NCBI GenBank assembly: GCA_900544535.1
Contig: UQVH01000016.1
Span: 9,432 to 73,431, forward strand
Direction: 5' to 3'
Source: an uncultured Bacteroidales bacterium
Lineage (GTDB): Bacteria > Bacteroidota > Bacteroidia > Bacteroidales > Muribaculaceae
Length of the DNA stretch: 64,000 bases
Position 1 is the stretch's first letter; each line of letters opens with the position of its first letter. Shown one piece after another: positions 33,353 to 41,569 of this stretch. Both the position numbers and the translations under genes were made by a program. The notes beneath the pieces were generated by a model, which was given only the letters and a program-made list of their open reading frames with translations, ran no database searches and was not told the DNA's origin.

Positions 33353-35206
33353 ATGGCCAAACTGACACCGACTCCTCTCGAACTTCTCGCCCCCGCTCGC
33401 ACCGCCGACATAGCCGTAGCAGCCATCACGGCGGGTGCCGATGCCGTCTATATAGGCGCTTCAAGCCACGGTGCGCGCCGAGCCGCCGCCAACTCCGTGG
33501 CCGAGATCGGGCGCGTCTGCGAGTTCGCCCACCGTTTCGGCGCCAAGGTCTATGCGACGGTCAACACGATTGTCTATGACGACGAAATCCGCTCCGTCGA
33601 GAGCCTTGTCGGCGAGCTTTACCGTGCGGGTGTTGATGCCCTCATTGTTCAGGACATGGCGTTGCTGCGCATGGATCTGCCTCCGATCGAACTTCACGCG
33701 AGCACACAGTGCGACATACGCGATGCCGCCAAAGCCCGCTTTCTTGCCGATGTCGGCTTCTCGCGCCTCGTGCTTGCCCGCGAGCTGTCGCTGAAAGAGA
33801 TCGCTGAGATCCACGCCGCCGTTCCTGACACTCCGCTCGAAGCCTTCATCCACGGTGCTCTCTGTGTGAGTTACAGCGGCGACTGCCGGGCCAGTTTTGT
33901 GGCCACCGGCCGGAGCGCCAACCGCGGAGAGTGCGCGCAGATCTGCCGTCTTCCCTTTGACCTGATAGATGCTGCGGGGCGCCCTCTTGTCCGCGGCAAG
34001 CATCTGCTTTCGCTGCGCGATCTCAACCGCTCGTCTGTAATGCCTGAGCTTGCCGCCGCCGGTGTCAGCTCGTTCAAGATCGAGGGGCGCCTGAAAGACG
34101 AAGCCTATGTCAGAAACACCGTCGGGGCTTACTGCCGCATTCTCGACCGGCTTGTAGCCGAAAGTGAGGGGCGCTACTTCCGTCAGTCGTCTGGAACCGT
34201 CCGCCTCGGCTTCAACCCCTCGCTTGACAAGAGCTTCAACCGCGGGTTCACGCCGTACTTCCTGACCGGCCGCGCTCCGGCCAAAGGGATGGCCTCGATG
34301 GCCAGTCCCAAAGCCACGGGAACGAAAGTCGGCACCGTCACCGCCTGCAATCAGAAGTTCATCACCGCGCGCCTCGACGCCAACCTGGCCAACGGCGACG
34401 GCCTCGGATTTTTCACTCCAGCAGGCATCTTCTCAGGCTTCCGGCTCAACCGCGTGGAGGGTAACCGCCTTTTCCCCGCGACACCGCAGTCTATTCCCGT
34501 CGGAACGCCCCTCTACCGCAACCGCGACAAGGAGTTTGACGATCAGATAGCCTCTTCGAAGAGTTCGCGCACGTTGAGTGTCGATATGTCGCTCCATGTC
34601 AAGGCCCCTGACCGCGTGATGCTCGAAATGACCGACGAGCGCGGAGTCTCCGCCTCGGTGATGGCTGTTCTCGACGCGCCTCTGCAAACCGCCGTCACAT
34701 CCCAGACCGGTCCGCGCCGCAAGATCCTTGACAAGCTCGGCGCCACGGTCTATCGCGCAGGCCGGATTGTGGATCTCGCGGGCGATTACTTCATCCCCGC
34801 ATCGGCTCTTGCCGCCCTGCGTCGTGACTGCGTCGAAGCCCTTGAACGCGCAGCGCGCATGACCTATCACTATGACTACCGCCGACCGGAAAAGACTGAC
34901 GCCGCTCTTCCGCAGGGCACCTGTCTGACCGTCCACGACAACGTGGCCAACCGCCTTGCCAGCAGTTTTTATACCGACCACGGCGCAACGGAGATCGGAG
35001 CCGCCATCGAGACCGGAGGTGACAGCCGCGAGGCCCCCGTCATGACCACCCGCTACTGTCTGCGCCGCGAACTTGGCCGCTGTCTGCGCGATCCGGAGGG
35101 ACGGCAATGGAAAGGTCCGCTGACCCTCGTCAGCGGACCCCTGAAACTTCGTGCGGATTTCGACTGCCGCAACTGCCGCATGAACCTCTACCACCTCGGC
35201 GACTGA
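33353..35206 (+). CDS. Peptidase U32 family protein (RlhA-like RNA hydroxylase candidate)
   Basis: 617 residues. The N-terminal TIM-barrel-like U32 domain shows LELLAPARTADIAVAAITAGADAVYIGA and VQDMALLRM. Conserved cysteines at CVSYSGDC and CAQICRLP, with two more in the last 20 residues (DCRNCRMNLYHLGD), fit an iron-sulfur-binding U32 protein. Characterised members (RlhA/YdcP, TrhP) hydroxylate 23S rRNA C2501 or tRNA uridine 34 using prephenate rather than acting as peptidases. The length and long C-terminal domain match the RlhA group. It is a single gene, convergent with the DMT_6 gene, the stops being 11 bp apart. Confidence 0.85.
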   Translation: MAKLTPTPLELLAPARTADIAVAAITAGADAVYIGASSHGARRAAANSVAEIGRVCEFAHRFGAKVYATVNTIVYDDEIRSVESLVGELYRAGVDALIVQDMALLRMDLPPIELHASTQCDIRDAAKARFLADVGFSRLVLARELSLKEIAEIHAAVPDTPLEAFIHGALCVSYSGDCRASFVATGRSANRGECAQICRLPFDLIDAAGRPLVRGKHLLSLRDLNRSSVMPELAAAGVSSFKIEGRLKDEAYVRNTVGAYCRILDRLVAESEGRYFRQSSGTVRLGFNPSLDKSFNRGFTPYFLTGRAPAKGMASMASPKATGTKVGTVTACNQKFITARLDANLANGDGLGFFTPAGIFSGFRLNRVEGNRLFPATPQSIPVGTPLYRNRDKEFDDQIASSKSSRTLSVDMSLHVKAPDRVMLEMTDERGVSASVMAVLDAPLQTAVTSQTGPRRKILDKLGATVYRAGRIVDLAGDYFIPASALAALRRDCVEALERAARMTYHYDYRRPEKTDAALPQGTCLTVHDNVANRLASSFYTDHGATEIGAAIETGGDSREAPVMTTRYCLRRELGRCLRDPEGRQWKGPLTLVSGPLKLRADFDCRNCRMNLYHLGD

Positions 35207-35217
35207 CACCGGGGATG

Positions 35218-35592
35218 TCAGCTGTCCATGAAGACGAGGTAGACGGCGACGATCAGCAGGCAGAAGGCAAGGAAATGGTTCCAGTGCAGGGCTTCACCTT
35301 TGAAAAACATAATAGTGAAGACCGTGAAGATCACCAGTGAGATGACTTCCTGCATGACTTTCAGCTGCAACAGCGAGAACTGGCCGCCGTTGCCGATGAA
35401 TCCGTAGCGGTTTGCGGGCACCATGAACAGGTATTCAAATAGCGCCACTCCCCACGAAAGCAGTATGACCAGCAGAAGCGGTGTCTGAGAGGTGATGACT
35501 TTCATTTCGGAGAGCTTGAGCTGTCCGTACCAGGCGAAAGTCATGAAGATGTTGCTGATGACAAGCAAACCTAAGGTTAACCAGCCGTTCAT
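35218..35592 (-). CDS. DMT_6 (DUF486) small membrane protein
   Basis: 124 residues with four hydrophobic helices. The sequence LLSWGVALFEYLFMVPANRYG and the FWGNGGQF-like GFIGNGGQFSLLQLK segment mark DUF486, a small relative of the drug/metabolite transporter superfamily. The substrate is unknown; the family probably works as a dimer like SMR proteins. It lies just downstream of the 5'-nucleotidase gene in the same direction but 25 bp separate them, so order on the minus strand is nucleotidase then DMT_6. Confidence 0.9.
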   Translation of the reverse strand: MNGWLTLGLLVISNIFMTFAWYGQLKLSEMKVITSQTPLLLVILLSWGVALFEYLFMVPANRYGFIGNGGQFSLLQLKVMQEVISLVIFTVFTIMFFKGEALHWNHFLAFCLLIVAVYLVFMDS

Positions 35593-35617
35593 AAGTGTAT
35601 AATGTCCTCCTTTCGTG

Positions 35618-37150
35618 TCAGAATGCTGTCATTCGCGGCTTCTTGTCAGGTGCTCCGAGCAGCGTGTCGAGTTTGCCGGCCGAGATATAGTCGATGAGGA
35701 TCGTATAGAGCACTTCGGGACTCTTGGCTATTGTCACGCCCTTTTTCAGCGGCTCCATATAGTCGTTGCCTGCGGCGAGATAGTCGATTGTCGCCAGACG
35801 GTAGGTGCGGTTCGGGTCCACGGGTTTGCCGTCGATCGTGGCGCTGTTGACCTGTTTTGTCGACGGATCATAGAGCACACTGACATTGCCGCTCACGCCG
35901 TTGCCGTCCTGCGAAGCCATCACGGCGAAGTTGTCAAGCAGATCCTGACCTTTTATATCCATGACCACGATCGAATTGTCAAAAGGAGCTATGTCGATGA
36001 TCTCGCCCTGGGTGATCGGGCCTGAGGCAAGCGAGTTGCGGATACCGCCCTTGTTCATGATGGCGAGGTCGACAGGTTTGCCGCAAAGTTCGGCTCCGCG
36101 CACTCTGACGAAATCGCTCAGGAGGTTGAGCATCTCGGTCGACTTGCGTTCAAACTCAAAGGGCGAGTTTCCGATCACCTGCGAGCGCATCGAGTCGACT
36201 TTGGCGCGGTAGGGAGCCACGATGCTTTCGATCTTCGAACCTACGCGGCTGTCAAGACGGCTGTCGACGGGGATCAGCTTGGCCGATACCTGCTTGGTGT
36301 CGAGGTCAATGTCGATTTCTCCGAGGTTCACGCCGCTCGATCCTGTCTGGAGCACGCTGATCGTGTCGCCCGCAGCGTTGGCCACTCTCCATGTCGGCAC
36401 TCCGGGACGTTTGTCGGCGGGGTCGACGACGGTGTGGGAGTGTCCGCCGATGATCACGTCGATGTCGCGCGAATTGCGGGCAAGGTCCATGTCGCTGTAA
36501 CCCGGTTCGTTTTCATAGCCGATGTGGGTCACGGCGATCACCATGTCGGCACCCTCTTTCTTGAGTTTGGCGGCCTGTTCGTTGGCCGCCTTGATGCCGT
36601 CGATATATTTGACTCCGGTGTAGTTCGACTCGGTCACGATTCCCGCCGGATCAAGGTTGATGCCGATGAAGCCCACGGTCTTGTCGCCGAATTTTTTCAC
36701 TACGGCCGGGACGAAGAGGCCGTCGAGTACTGATCCTGTGAAATCATAGTTGGTGCTGAGGCGGTTGGCGTTGAGCTGCTTCCATTCCTTCGCGAGCTGG
36801 TCCATGCCCTTGTCGAACTCGTGGTTGCCGAGGATCTGGATGTCATAGCCCATTGCGTTCATGACCTTGCGCTCCACCTCTCCGCCGAAAAGGGTGTAAT
36901 AGAGCGAGCCTTGCACGGCGTCGCCGGCGTCGATGAGCATCACGTTCTCGTTGGCTCCGCGGACGCTGTCGATCAGCACGTCGCGGCGCGCCACGCCGCC
37001 GAGGTTGTGGCGGTCAGGGTCGATGGCCGAGTGGGTGTCGTTGGTGTGGAGGATGACCAGGCGGTTGTCTCCGCCCTCCTTCTTCGTGCAGGCGCTCCCC
37101 GCAACGAGAGCCGCCAAAGCGCACAAAATCAGTAGTCTGTTGATTTTCAT
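35618..37150 (-). CDS. 5'-nucleotidase / UDP-sugar hydrolase family lipoprotein
   Basis: 510 residues from the ATG at 37150 (MKINRLL); the frame extends 15 codons further but the signal peptide fixes this start. Lipobox AGSAC with Cys21. N-terminal calcineurin-like phosphoesterase domain with LHTNDTHSAID, DAGDAVQG, LGNHEFDKG and IGGHSHTVVDP metal-binding motifs; C-terminal 5'-nucleotidase domain with NKGGIRNSL and a substrate aromatic region. Expected role: dephosphorylating external or periplasmic nucleotides for purine and phosphate salvage. A -7 box TAATTTTG on the minus strand at 37246-37239 suggests an 80-nt leader. Confidence 0.9.
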   Translation of the reverse strand: MKINRLLILCALAALVAGSACTKKEGGDNRLVILHTNDTHSAIDPDRHNLGGVARRDVLIDSVRGANENVMLIDAGDAVQGSLYYTLFGGEVERKVMNAMGYDIQILGNHEFDKGMDQLAKEWKQLNANRLSTNYDFTGSVLDGLFVPAVVKKFGDKTVGFIGINLDPAGIVTESNYTGVKYIDGIKAANEQAAKLKKEGADMVIAVTHIGYENEPGYSDMDLARNSRDIDVIIGGHSHTVVDPADKRPGVPTWRVANAAGDTISVLQTGSSGVNLGEIDIDLDTKQVSAKLIPVDSRLDSRVGSKIESIVAPYRAKVDSMRSQVIGNSPFEFERKSTEMLNLLSDFVRVRGAELCGKPVDLAIMNKGGIRNSLASGPITQGEIIDIAPFDNSIVVMDIKGQDLLDNFAVMASQDGNGVSGNVSVLYDPSTKQVNSATIDGKPVDPNRTYRLATIDYLAAGNDYMEPLKKGVTIAKSPEVLYTILIDYISAGKLDTLLGAPDKKPRMTAF

Positions 37151-37335
37151 ATGCTGTGTTGGATATATATCTGAATTATAACCGACGGTCCGCAAAAGTT
37201 TTTAAATCTTGAAATTGCGGGATCGGATTTCATGACTGCAAAATTAGCAAAAATCCTTGAACATCAATGACAGAAAATGCCGGTGGAGAGGATGGCAGAT
37301 CCGTTCCGGCTTTGACTTTAGGCGTTCCGGCTTTG

Positions 37336-37442
37336 TAGGGCTGCACCATGGTGCAGCCGCATACCGGCGTCCGTGTCATATCGGTGTAACGGATTGCATC
37401 GTGTCGGATTGCGATGGGCGCATGCTCCATGGAGCATCCCTA
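37336..37442. repeat. REPIN-like paired-palindrome element A
   Basis: TAGGG (37336-37340) leads into the perfect palindrome GGCTGCACCATGGTGCAGCC (37339-37358). ATGCTCCATGGAGCAT (37422-37437) leads out to CCCTA (37438-37442). The two palindromes are both centred on CCATGG, 81 bp apart, and their outer ends are inverted copies of each other (10 of 12 bases). It lies in the long gap between the nucleotidase and queE and resembles element B at 43640. The rest of 37151-37458 shows no gene. Confidence 0.7.
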
Positions 37443-37458
37443 TACGGATACGGGGGCG

Positions 37459-37739
37459 CTACTGCTGTGCGAGGCGGCGGTTCTGGCGTTGCGTCGCACG
37501 TCGCAATTCTTGCTCGTAGAGGCGGCGTTCGCGGCGGTTGCGTGGCACGAACGGAGCGGGTTTCTCGTCTTCCGGATCAGCCGCCTCTCCATCAGGGTAA
37601 TATCATGCGCCTCATGGTTTTCCGTGACAGAGGCGGCGAGGATGGCGGCGAGTTCATTGAATTGTCTGTCAGCAGCGGCTTTGTTTTCGGCAGCACACTG
37701 ACGGGCGCGGCGCGAGCGCTGGACGGCTTTGAGACCGGA
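37459..37739 (-). pseudogene. Decayed small gene directly behind queE
   Basis: Reading on in the queE frame past its TAA stop (37742-37740) gives about 50 codons with host-like codon use (for example AAENKAAADRQFNELAAILA and ASVTENHEAHDITL). Near 37585-37605 the coding signal jumps to another frame, reading GEAADPEDEKPAPFVPRNRR and RERRLYEQELRRATQRQNR before a TAG at 37461-37459. There is no start codon in the first part. This looks like a small basic protein gene that lost its start and suffered a frameshift, or a former C-terminal extension of QueE. The family is not recognised. Confidence 0.5.
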
Positions 37740-38321
37740 TTACTGTATGTCGATCAGTTTGTGGGTCTGGAGGGAGAGGCGCCAGTGGGGGTGGGTGAGG
37801 ATGTAGGCGACGGTGTCGGCGGTGTTGGAGCCTCCGGGGTAGCGCTGTGAGCTGCACGGCTGGAGGAAGTAGTGCATGGCGGGGATGGAGTTAGCTATGG
37901 ACTCGACCTCCTGGCCCTCGTAGACCACCTTAAGCTCGTCGATATGGCGCAGACGTACGGTGATTTCTCCCGTGGGTCTCGGTTTGGGCGAGCATGTCAC
38001 CCAGTCGATCTCTTCGGGGAGCTGATTGGTGCCGTTGGTCTCGATCTGTATGAACCAGCCTTCGTCGTGGAGCAGGTCGACAAGCATCTGATCGAGTTGC
38101 AGCGAGGGTTCGCCGCCGGTGATGACGACATGGCGCGCGGGATAGGTGCGCAGGGCCTCGGCGATCTGTACGGGAGACATCTCGGTGTAGTCCTCGTGTG
38201 CGGTGTCGCAGAAGGAACATTTCAGATTGCATCCGCTCATGCGCAGAAACACGGCGGGGGTACCTGTGAAATAGCCCTCGCCCTGAAGCGAATAGAAAAT
38301 CTCGTTGATACGGTAGCTCAT
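37740..38321 (-). CDS. queE: 7-carboxy-7-deazaguanine synthase
   Basis: 193 residues. Radical SAM enzyme: the cluster-binding cysteines are Cys31, Cys35 and Cys38 in GCNLKCSFC, followed by the THEDY-like THED segment seen here as TAHEDYTEM; VVITGGEPSLQ is the SAM-binding GGE motif. It converts 6-carboxytetrahydropterin to 7-carboxy-7-deazaguanine in the queuosine/preQ0 pathway. It lies 12 bp after queD in the same minus-strand unit, so consecutive pathway steps are co-expressed. Confidence 0.95.
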   Translation of the reverse strand: MSYRINEIFYSLQGEGYFTGTPAVFLRMSGCNLKCSFCDTAHEDYTEMSPVQIAEALRTYPARHVVITGGEPSLQLDQMLVDLLHDEGWFIQIETNGTNQLPEEIDWVTCSPKPRPTGEITVRLRHIDELKVVYEGQEVESIANSIPAMHYFLQPCSSQRYPGGSNTADTVAYILTHPHWRLSLQTHKLIDIQ

Positions 38322-38333
38322 CGGAAGGTAGGA

Positions 38334-38666
38334 TTAATCGACCTCGTAGCTCGCGACATTGCCCTCGCTCTCCTGCACGTCGACGCGGTAGCAGTGGGGG
38401 ATCTGCTCGCAGATCCAGCGGGCGATGTTTTCAGCCGTGGGGTTGAAGGGGAGGAGTTCGTTGAAATTTCCGTGGTCGAGATAGGCCGTGATGCGTTCCT
38501 TGATGTGGCTGAAATCGGCCACCATGCCGTCGGCATTGAGCTGACGCGAACGGCAGTGCACGGTCACAATCCAGTTGTGGCCGTGGAGACGGCTGCACTT
38601 GCTTTCGTAGGAAAGTTCGAGACGGTGGCAGCCGGCGAGTTCGAAGCGTTTGGTTATATAATACAT
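38334..38666 (-). CDS. queD: 6-carboxytetrahydropterin synthase
   Basis: 110 residues, typical. Zn ligands His14, His28 and His30 (AGCHRLEL, RLHGHNW) and the catalytic Cys24 in ESKCSRLHGH are all present; FNPTAENIARWI matches the PTAEN motif and VQESEG carries the late Glu. It forms 6-carboxytetrahydropterin from dihydroneopterin triphosphate, the step before QueE. The promoter must lie within the 200-bp inverted-repeat element immediately upstream. Confidence 0.95.
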   Translation of the reverse strand: MYYITKRFELAGCHRLELSYESKCSRLHGHNWIVTVHCRSRQLNADGMVADFSHIKERITAYLDHGNFNELLPFNPTAENIARWICEQIPHCYRVDVQESEGNVASYEVD

Positions 38667-38675
38667 CTGAGTTAT

Positions 38676-38875
38676 TTAAGTAACTCTTAAAAATTAAACG
38701 TAATAAGTTTTTACAAAGTAACTCCGAGATACTTTTATACTTTCTGCGGCTTTATTACGGTAAAAATCAAACTGTTCATCGGTCGTTTATATCTATAAAC
38801 TCCCTCTTCACACTTCGATTTTTCCTCGAAATAAATCTCGCATTAAGTATAAATTAATTTTCAAGAGTTACTTAA
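38676..38875. mobile_element. MITE-like 200-bp element with 22-bp terminal inverted repeats
   Basis: The left end (38676-38697) begins TTAAGTAACTCTT and the right end (38854-38875), read on the other strand, begins the same; they agree in 21 of 22 bases. The interior is AT-rich without an open frame and contains another AAGTAACTC near 38716. The right arm overlaps the cca stop codon and the left arm lies 10 bp from the queD start, so it supplies the whole queD-cca spacer. No clear target duplication is seen. An alternative is a regulatory inverted repeat. Confidence 0.5.
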
Positions 38876-40295
38876 CAGGTTTGAGGCCGTGTTCGGCGGC
38901 GAGCCGGAGCATCAGTTCGCGGGCCTCCTCATGGTCGTTGCGGATCACACCGTCGAGCACGGCGTTTTTGATCGCGCTCTTGATCTGGCCGACTATCGGT
39001 CCGCCTGAGATGCCGAAGGTCTCCATGATCTCGGTGCCGTCGACCGGCGGCTTGAAATTGCGTATATGGTCGCGTTCGTTGAGGTTGACCATCTTGCGGC
39101 GCACGAGGGCGAAATTGTCGAGAATCCGGCGCACTTTCTCCTGGTTTTTCGATGTGATGTCGGCCTCGCAGAGAGTCATGAGGTCCTCGATGTCGTCGCC
39201 TGCGTCGTGGATCAGACGACGCACCGCCGAATCGGTCACCTCGTCCTCCACAAGAGCTATCGGACGCATGTGCAGCTCGACAAGTTTGGCCACATATTTC
39301 ATCTTGGCGTCCTGCGGCAGGCGCATGCGGCGGAAGATGCGCGGCACCATCTTGGCACCTATGAAATTGTGGTTGTGGAAGGTCCAGCCTATCTTTTCGT
39401 CCCAGCGCTTGGTGACTGGCTTGGCTATGTCGTGCATCAGCGCGCCCCAGCGCAGCCAGACGTCATCGCTCTTCTCGGCCACATTGTCGAGGACGGCCAT
39501 GGTGTGGTAGAAATTGTCCTTGTGGCCGCGTCCGTTGACAACATCGACTCCTTTCATGGCGGCGAGTTCGGGGAAGATTATGGCAAGCAGACCGGATTTC
39601 AGCAGCAGGTCCCAGCCGGTCGAGGGTCGAGGGGCGCGCATGATTTTCATCAGCTCGTCGACGATGCGCTCTTTCGAGATGATGCGTATGCGTTCGGCGT
39701 TGCGGCGTATGGCCTCGAAGGTTTCAGGGAGTATGGTGAAATCGAGCTGTGTGGCGAAGCGGATGGCGCGCATCATGCGCAGGGGATCGTCGCTGAAAGT
39801 GATGTCAGGATCGAGCGGTGTGCGCAGAATCCGGCGCTCCATGTCGGCGATACCGTCGAAGAGATCGACCAGTGTGCCGAATCCGTCGCGGTTGACGCGG
39901 ATGGCGAGAGCGTTGACGGTGAAGTCGCGGCGCGAGAGGTCTTCTTCGAGTGTGCCGTCCTCGACAACGGGTTTGCGCGAATTGCGGTCGTAGCTTTCAC
40001 GACGGGCGCCGACAAATTCAAGCTCCGTGTCGTGGCGCTTGACCTGTGCGGTGCCGAAGTTGCGAAACACGCTGATGTGCGTCCCGCGTCCGAGCCGGGC
40101 GGCCACGATCTCGGCCAGTTCGATGCCGCTGCCTACGGTGACGAAATCAAAATCCTTTGACGGCCGTTCGAGGAAGAGGTCGCGCACACAGCCCCCCACG
40201 GCATAGCAGGGGCGGTCGATCGAGTCGGCCGCCTCGCCGATGGAGTGGAAGAGCGGGGTGTCGATTTTGCTTACTATATCTTTCAGTGATTGCAT
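38868..40295 (-). CDS. cca: CCA-adding tRNA nucleotidyltransferase with HD domain
   Basis: 475 residues. N-terminal poly(A)-polymerase/CCA head domain with CYAVGGCVRDLFL, the catalytic DFD in SKDFDFVTVG, and RRDFTVNALAI; central neck with DPLRMMRAIRFA; then an HD phosphohydrolase domain (RWGALMHDIAKP, HNHNFIGAK) and helical tail. It builds or repairs the CCA end of tRNAs. This matters here because the tRNA gene in this window does not encode CCA. Confidence 0.93.
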   Translation of the reverse strand: MQSLKDIVSKIDTPLFHSIGEAADSIDRPCYAVGGCVRDLFLERPSKDFDFVTVGSGIELAEIVAARLGRGTHISVFRNFGTAQVKRHDTELEFVGARRESYDRNSRKPVVEDGTLEEDLSRRDFTVNALAIRVNRDGFGTLVDLFDGIADMERRILRTPLDPDITFSDDPLRMMRAIRFATQLDFTILPETFEAIRRNAERIRIISKERIVDELMKIMRAPRPSTGWDLLLKSGLLAIIFPELAAMKGVDVVNGRGHKDNFYHTMAVLDNVAEKSDDVWLRWGALMHDIAKPVTKRWDEKIGWTFHNHNFIGAKMVPRIFRRMRLPQDAKMKYVAKLVELHMRPIALVEDEVTDSAVRRLIHDAGDDIEDLMTLCEADITSKNQEKVRRILDNFALVRRKMVNLNERDHIRNFKPPVDGTEIMETFGISGGPIVGQIKSAIKNAVLDGVIRNDHEEARELMLRLAAEHGLKPVK

Positions 40296-40363
40296 TTTCA
40301 GGGGTTGACTGGTGGGAGCGGCTGGACGCCGGTTGAAACGGATGCGCCGTCAGTGGGCGGACG

Positions 40364-41569
40364 TCAGACGTCGAAATAGGAAATCTCCTCAGGAGCCGGG
40401 GTCAGACATTCGACATGGTCGTCATAGACGGCATAGGTGTTCTCGATGCCTACGGCGCCTGTGTGGGGGATGACGAATTTCGGTTCGAGGGCTATGACGT
40501 TGCTGGCGGCAATGATGTCGCGCGAGCGCGGCGCTATGACCGGAAGCTCGTTGATCTCGATGCCGATGCCGTGGCCGATGAAGCCTGCGTGCTGGCGGTG
40601 ACCCATGAAATAGGGGTGCAGGTCGCGCTCGCGGACCATCTCCTCGGCTTTTGCGTAAAGCGCTTTGGCCTCGGCTCCGGGGCGCATCATGGCGCAGAGC
40701 TCGCGGTGGATGTCGATGGAGCACTGATGTGCTTTCAGTGCCAGCGGGGAGATCTCGCCGAGGGCATAGACGCGGGTCATGTCGGTCATGTAGCCGTCGA
40801 AATTGCCGTTCATGTCGACCATCACGGTGTTGCCGGGCTTGATGGTGTTGCCGTTGGCGCCGACGGGAAGCGACGGATCGAGTCCCTGACCGCCCATGGC
40901 GAAGTCGTAGGGAGAGGGGAAATCGGCATTGTCGCCCACAAGGACGTTGCCCATGTAAAGCTCCATCGAGTCGCCGCTGATGCGGAACTGGCCCAGACAG
41001 CCTTCGAGGCGGCTGAGCTTCTCGATCTCCACCTGGAGTTCAAGGTCGGACATCCCGGACTGATAGAGGTGGGGGATGCGGCTGTAAACGTGGACATGCT
41101 TGATGCCTGAGCGGCGGATCATCCCGATCTCCTCCTCAGTCTTGACCGCACGGGCCTGACGCATGACGGCAGAGGCGTTTTTCAGTTCGCTCTGCGGGAA
41201 GAGAGCCTTGAGGCGCGTAGCTGTGGAGTAGGGGAGCACATCAAGCTCCAGTCCGATGGATTGGGGGACGTTCAGCCCTATGGAAGCCGCGATCTCTTCG
41301 GGTTTGCGGATATAGACCACATTGTCGCCTGTGAGTTCGACGGGGCGGCGCACGAAGTAGATCACCGGGCCTTCGAGCGGGATGTAGACGTAGCCCGCGT
41401 AGACACGGCCCGTAACATAATATTTATTGGCGTTGTCCGAGATGAGGATTGCCGACAGATTGTCGGCCGCCATTTGCGTCCTGATCCTGTCAAGGCGCAT
41501 CTGCTGCTCCTCATGTCCGAGAAGCAGCAGATGGTTGATGTCTATGGAGTGCATGGTCCGTTTATTCAT
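40364..41569 (-). CDS. M24 family Xaa-Pro peptidase
   Basis: 401 residues, cytoplasmic. N-terminal creatinase-like domain (about 15-140, with NANKYYVTGRVYAGYV), C-terminal pita-bread metallopeptidase domain. The dinuclear metal ligands are visible: two Asp in VDMNGNFDGYMTDMTRVYA, His in GHGIGIEINELP, and Glu in VIALEPKFVI and GIENTYAV. It should remove residues ahead of proline from peptides. The start codon overlaps the stop of the upstream META gene by 8 bases, suggesting translational coupling; a second ATG five codons later is possible. Confidence 0.9.
   Translation of the reverse strand: MNKRTMHSIDINHLLLLGHEEQQMRLDRIRTQMAADNLSAILISDNANKYYVTGRVYAGYVYIPLEGPVIYFVRRPVELTGDNVVYIRKPEEIAASIGLNVPQSIGLELDVLPYSTATRLKALFPQSELKNASAVMRQARAVKTEEEIGMIRRSGIKHVHVYSRIPHLYQSGMSDLELQVEIEKLSRLEGCLGQFRISGDSMELYMGNVLVGDNADFPSPYDFAMGGQGLDPSLPVGANGNTIKPGNTVMVDMNGNFDGYMTDMTRVYALGEISPLALKAHQCSIDIHRELCAMMRPGAEAKALYAKAEEMVRERDLHPYFMGHRQHAGFIGHGIGIEINELPVIAPRSRDIIAASNVIALEPKFVIPHTGAVGIENTYAVYDDHVECLTPAPEEISYFDV

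Noticed and set aside
37257..37850. Plus-strand open frame of 197 codons opposite the queE end
   Set aside because: Gly/Val-rich translation without similarity; it overlaps queE and the palindromes, and the coding signal is on the minus strand.
38334..38875. preQ1 riboswitch upstream of queD
   Set aside because: The region is dominated by the long inverted repeat, and no compact preQ1-type pseudoknot with an A-rich tail next to the start could be recognised.
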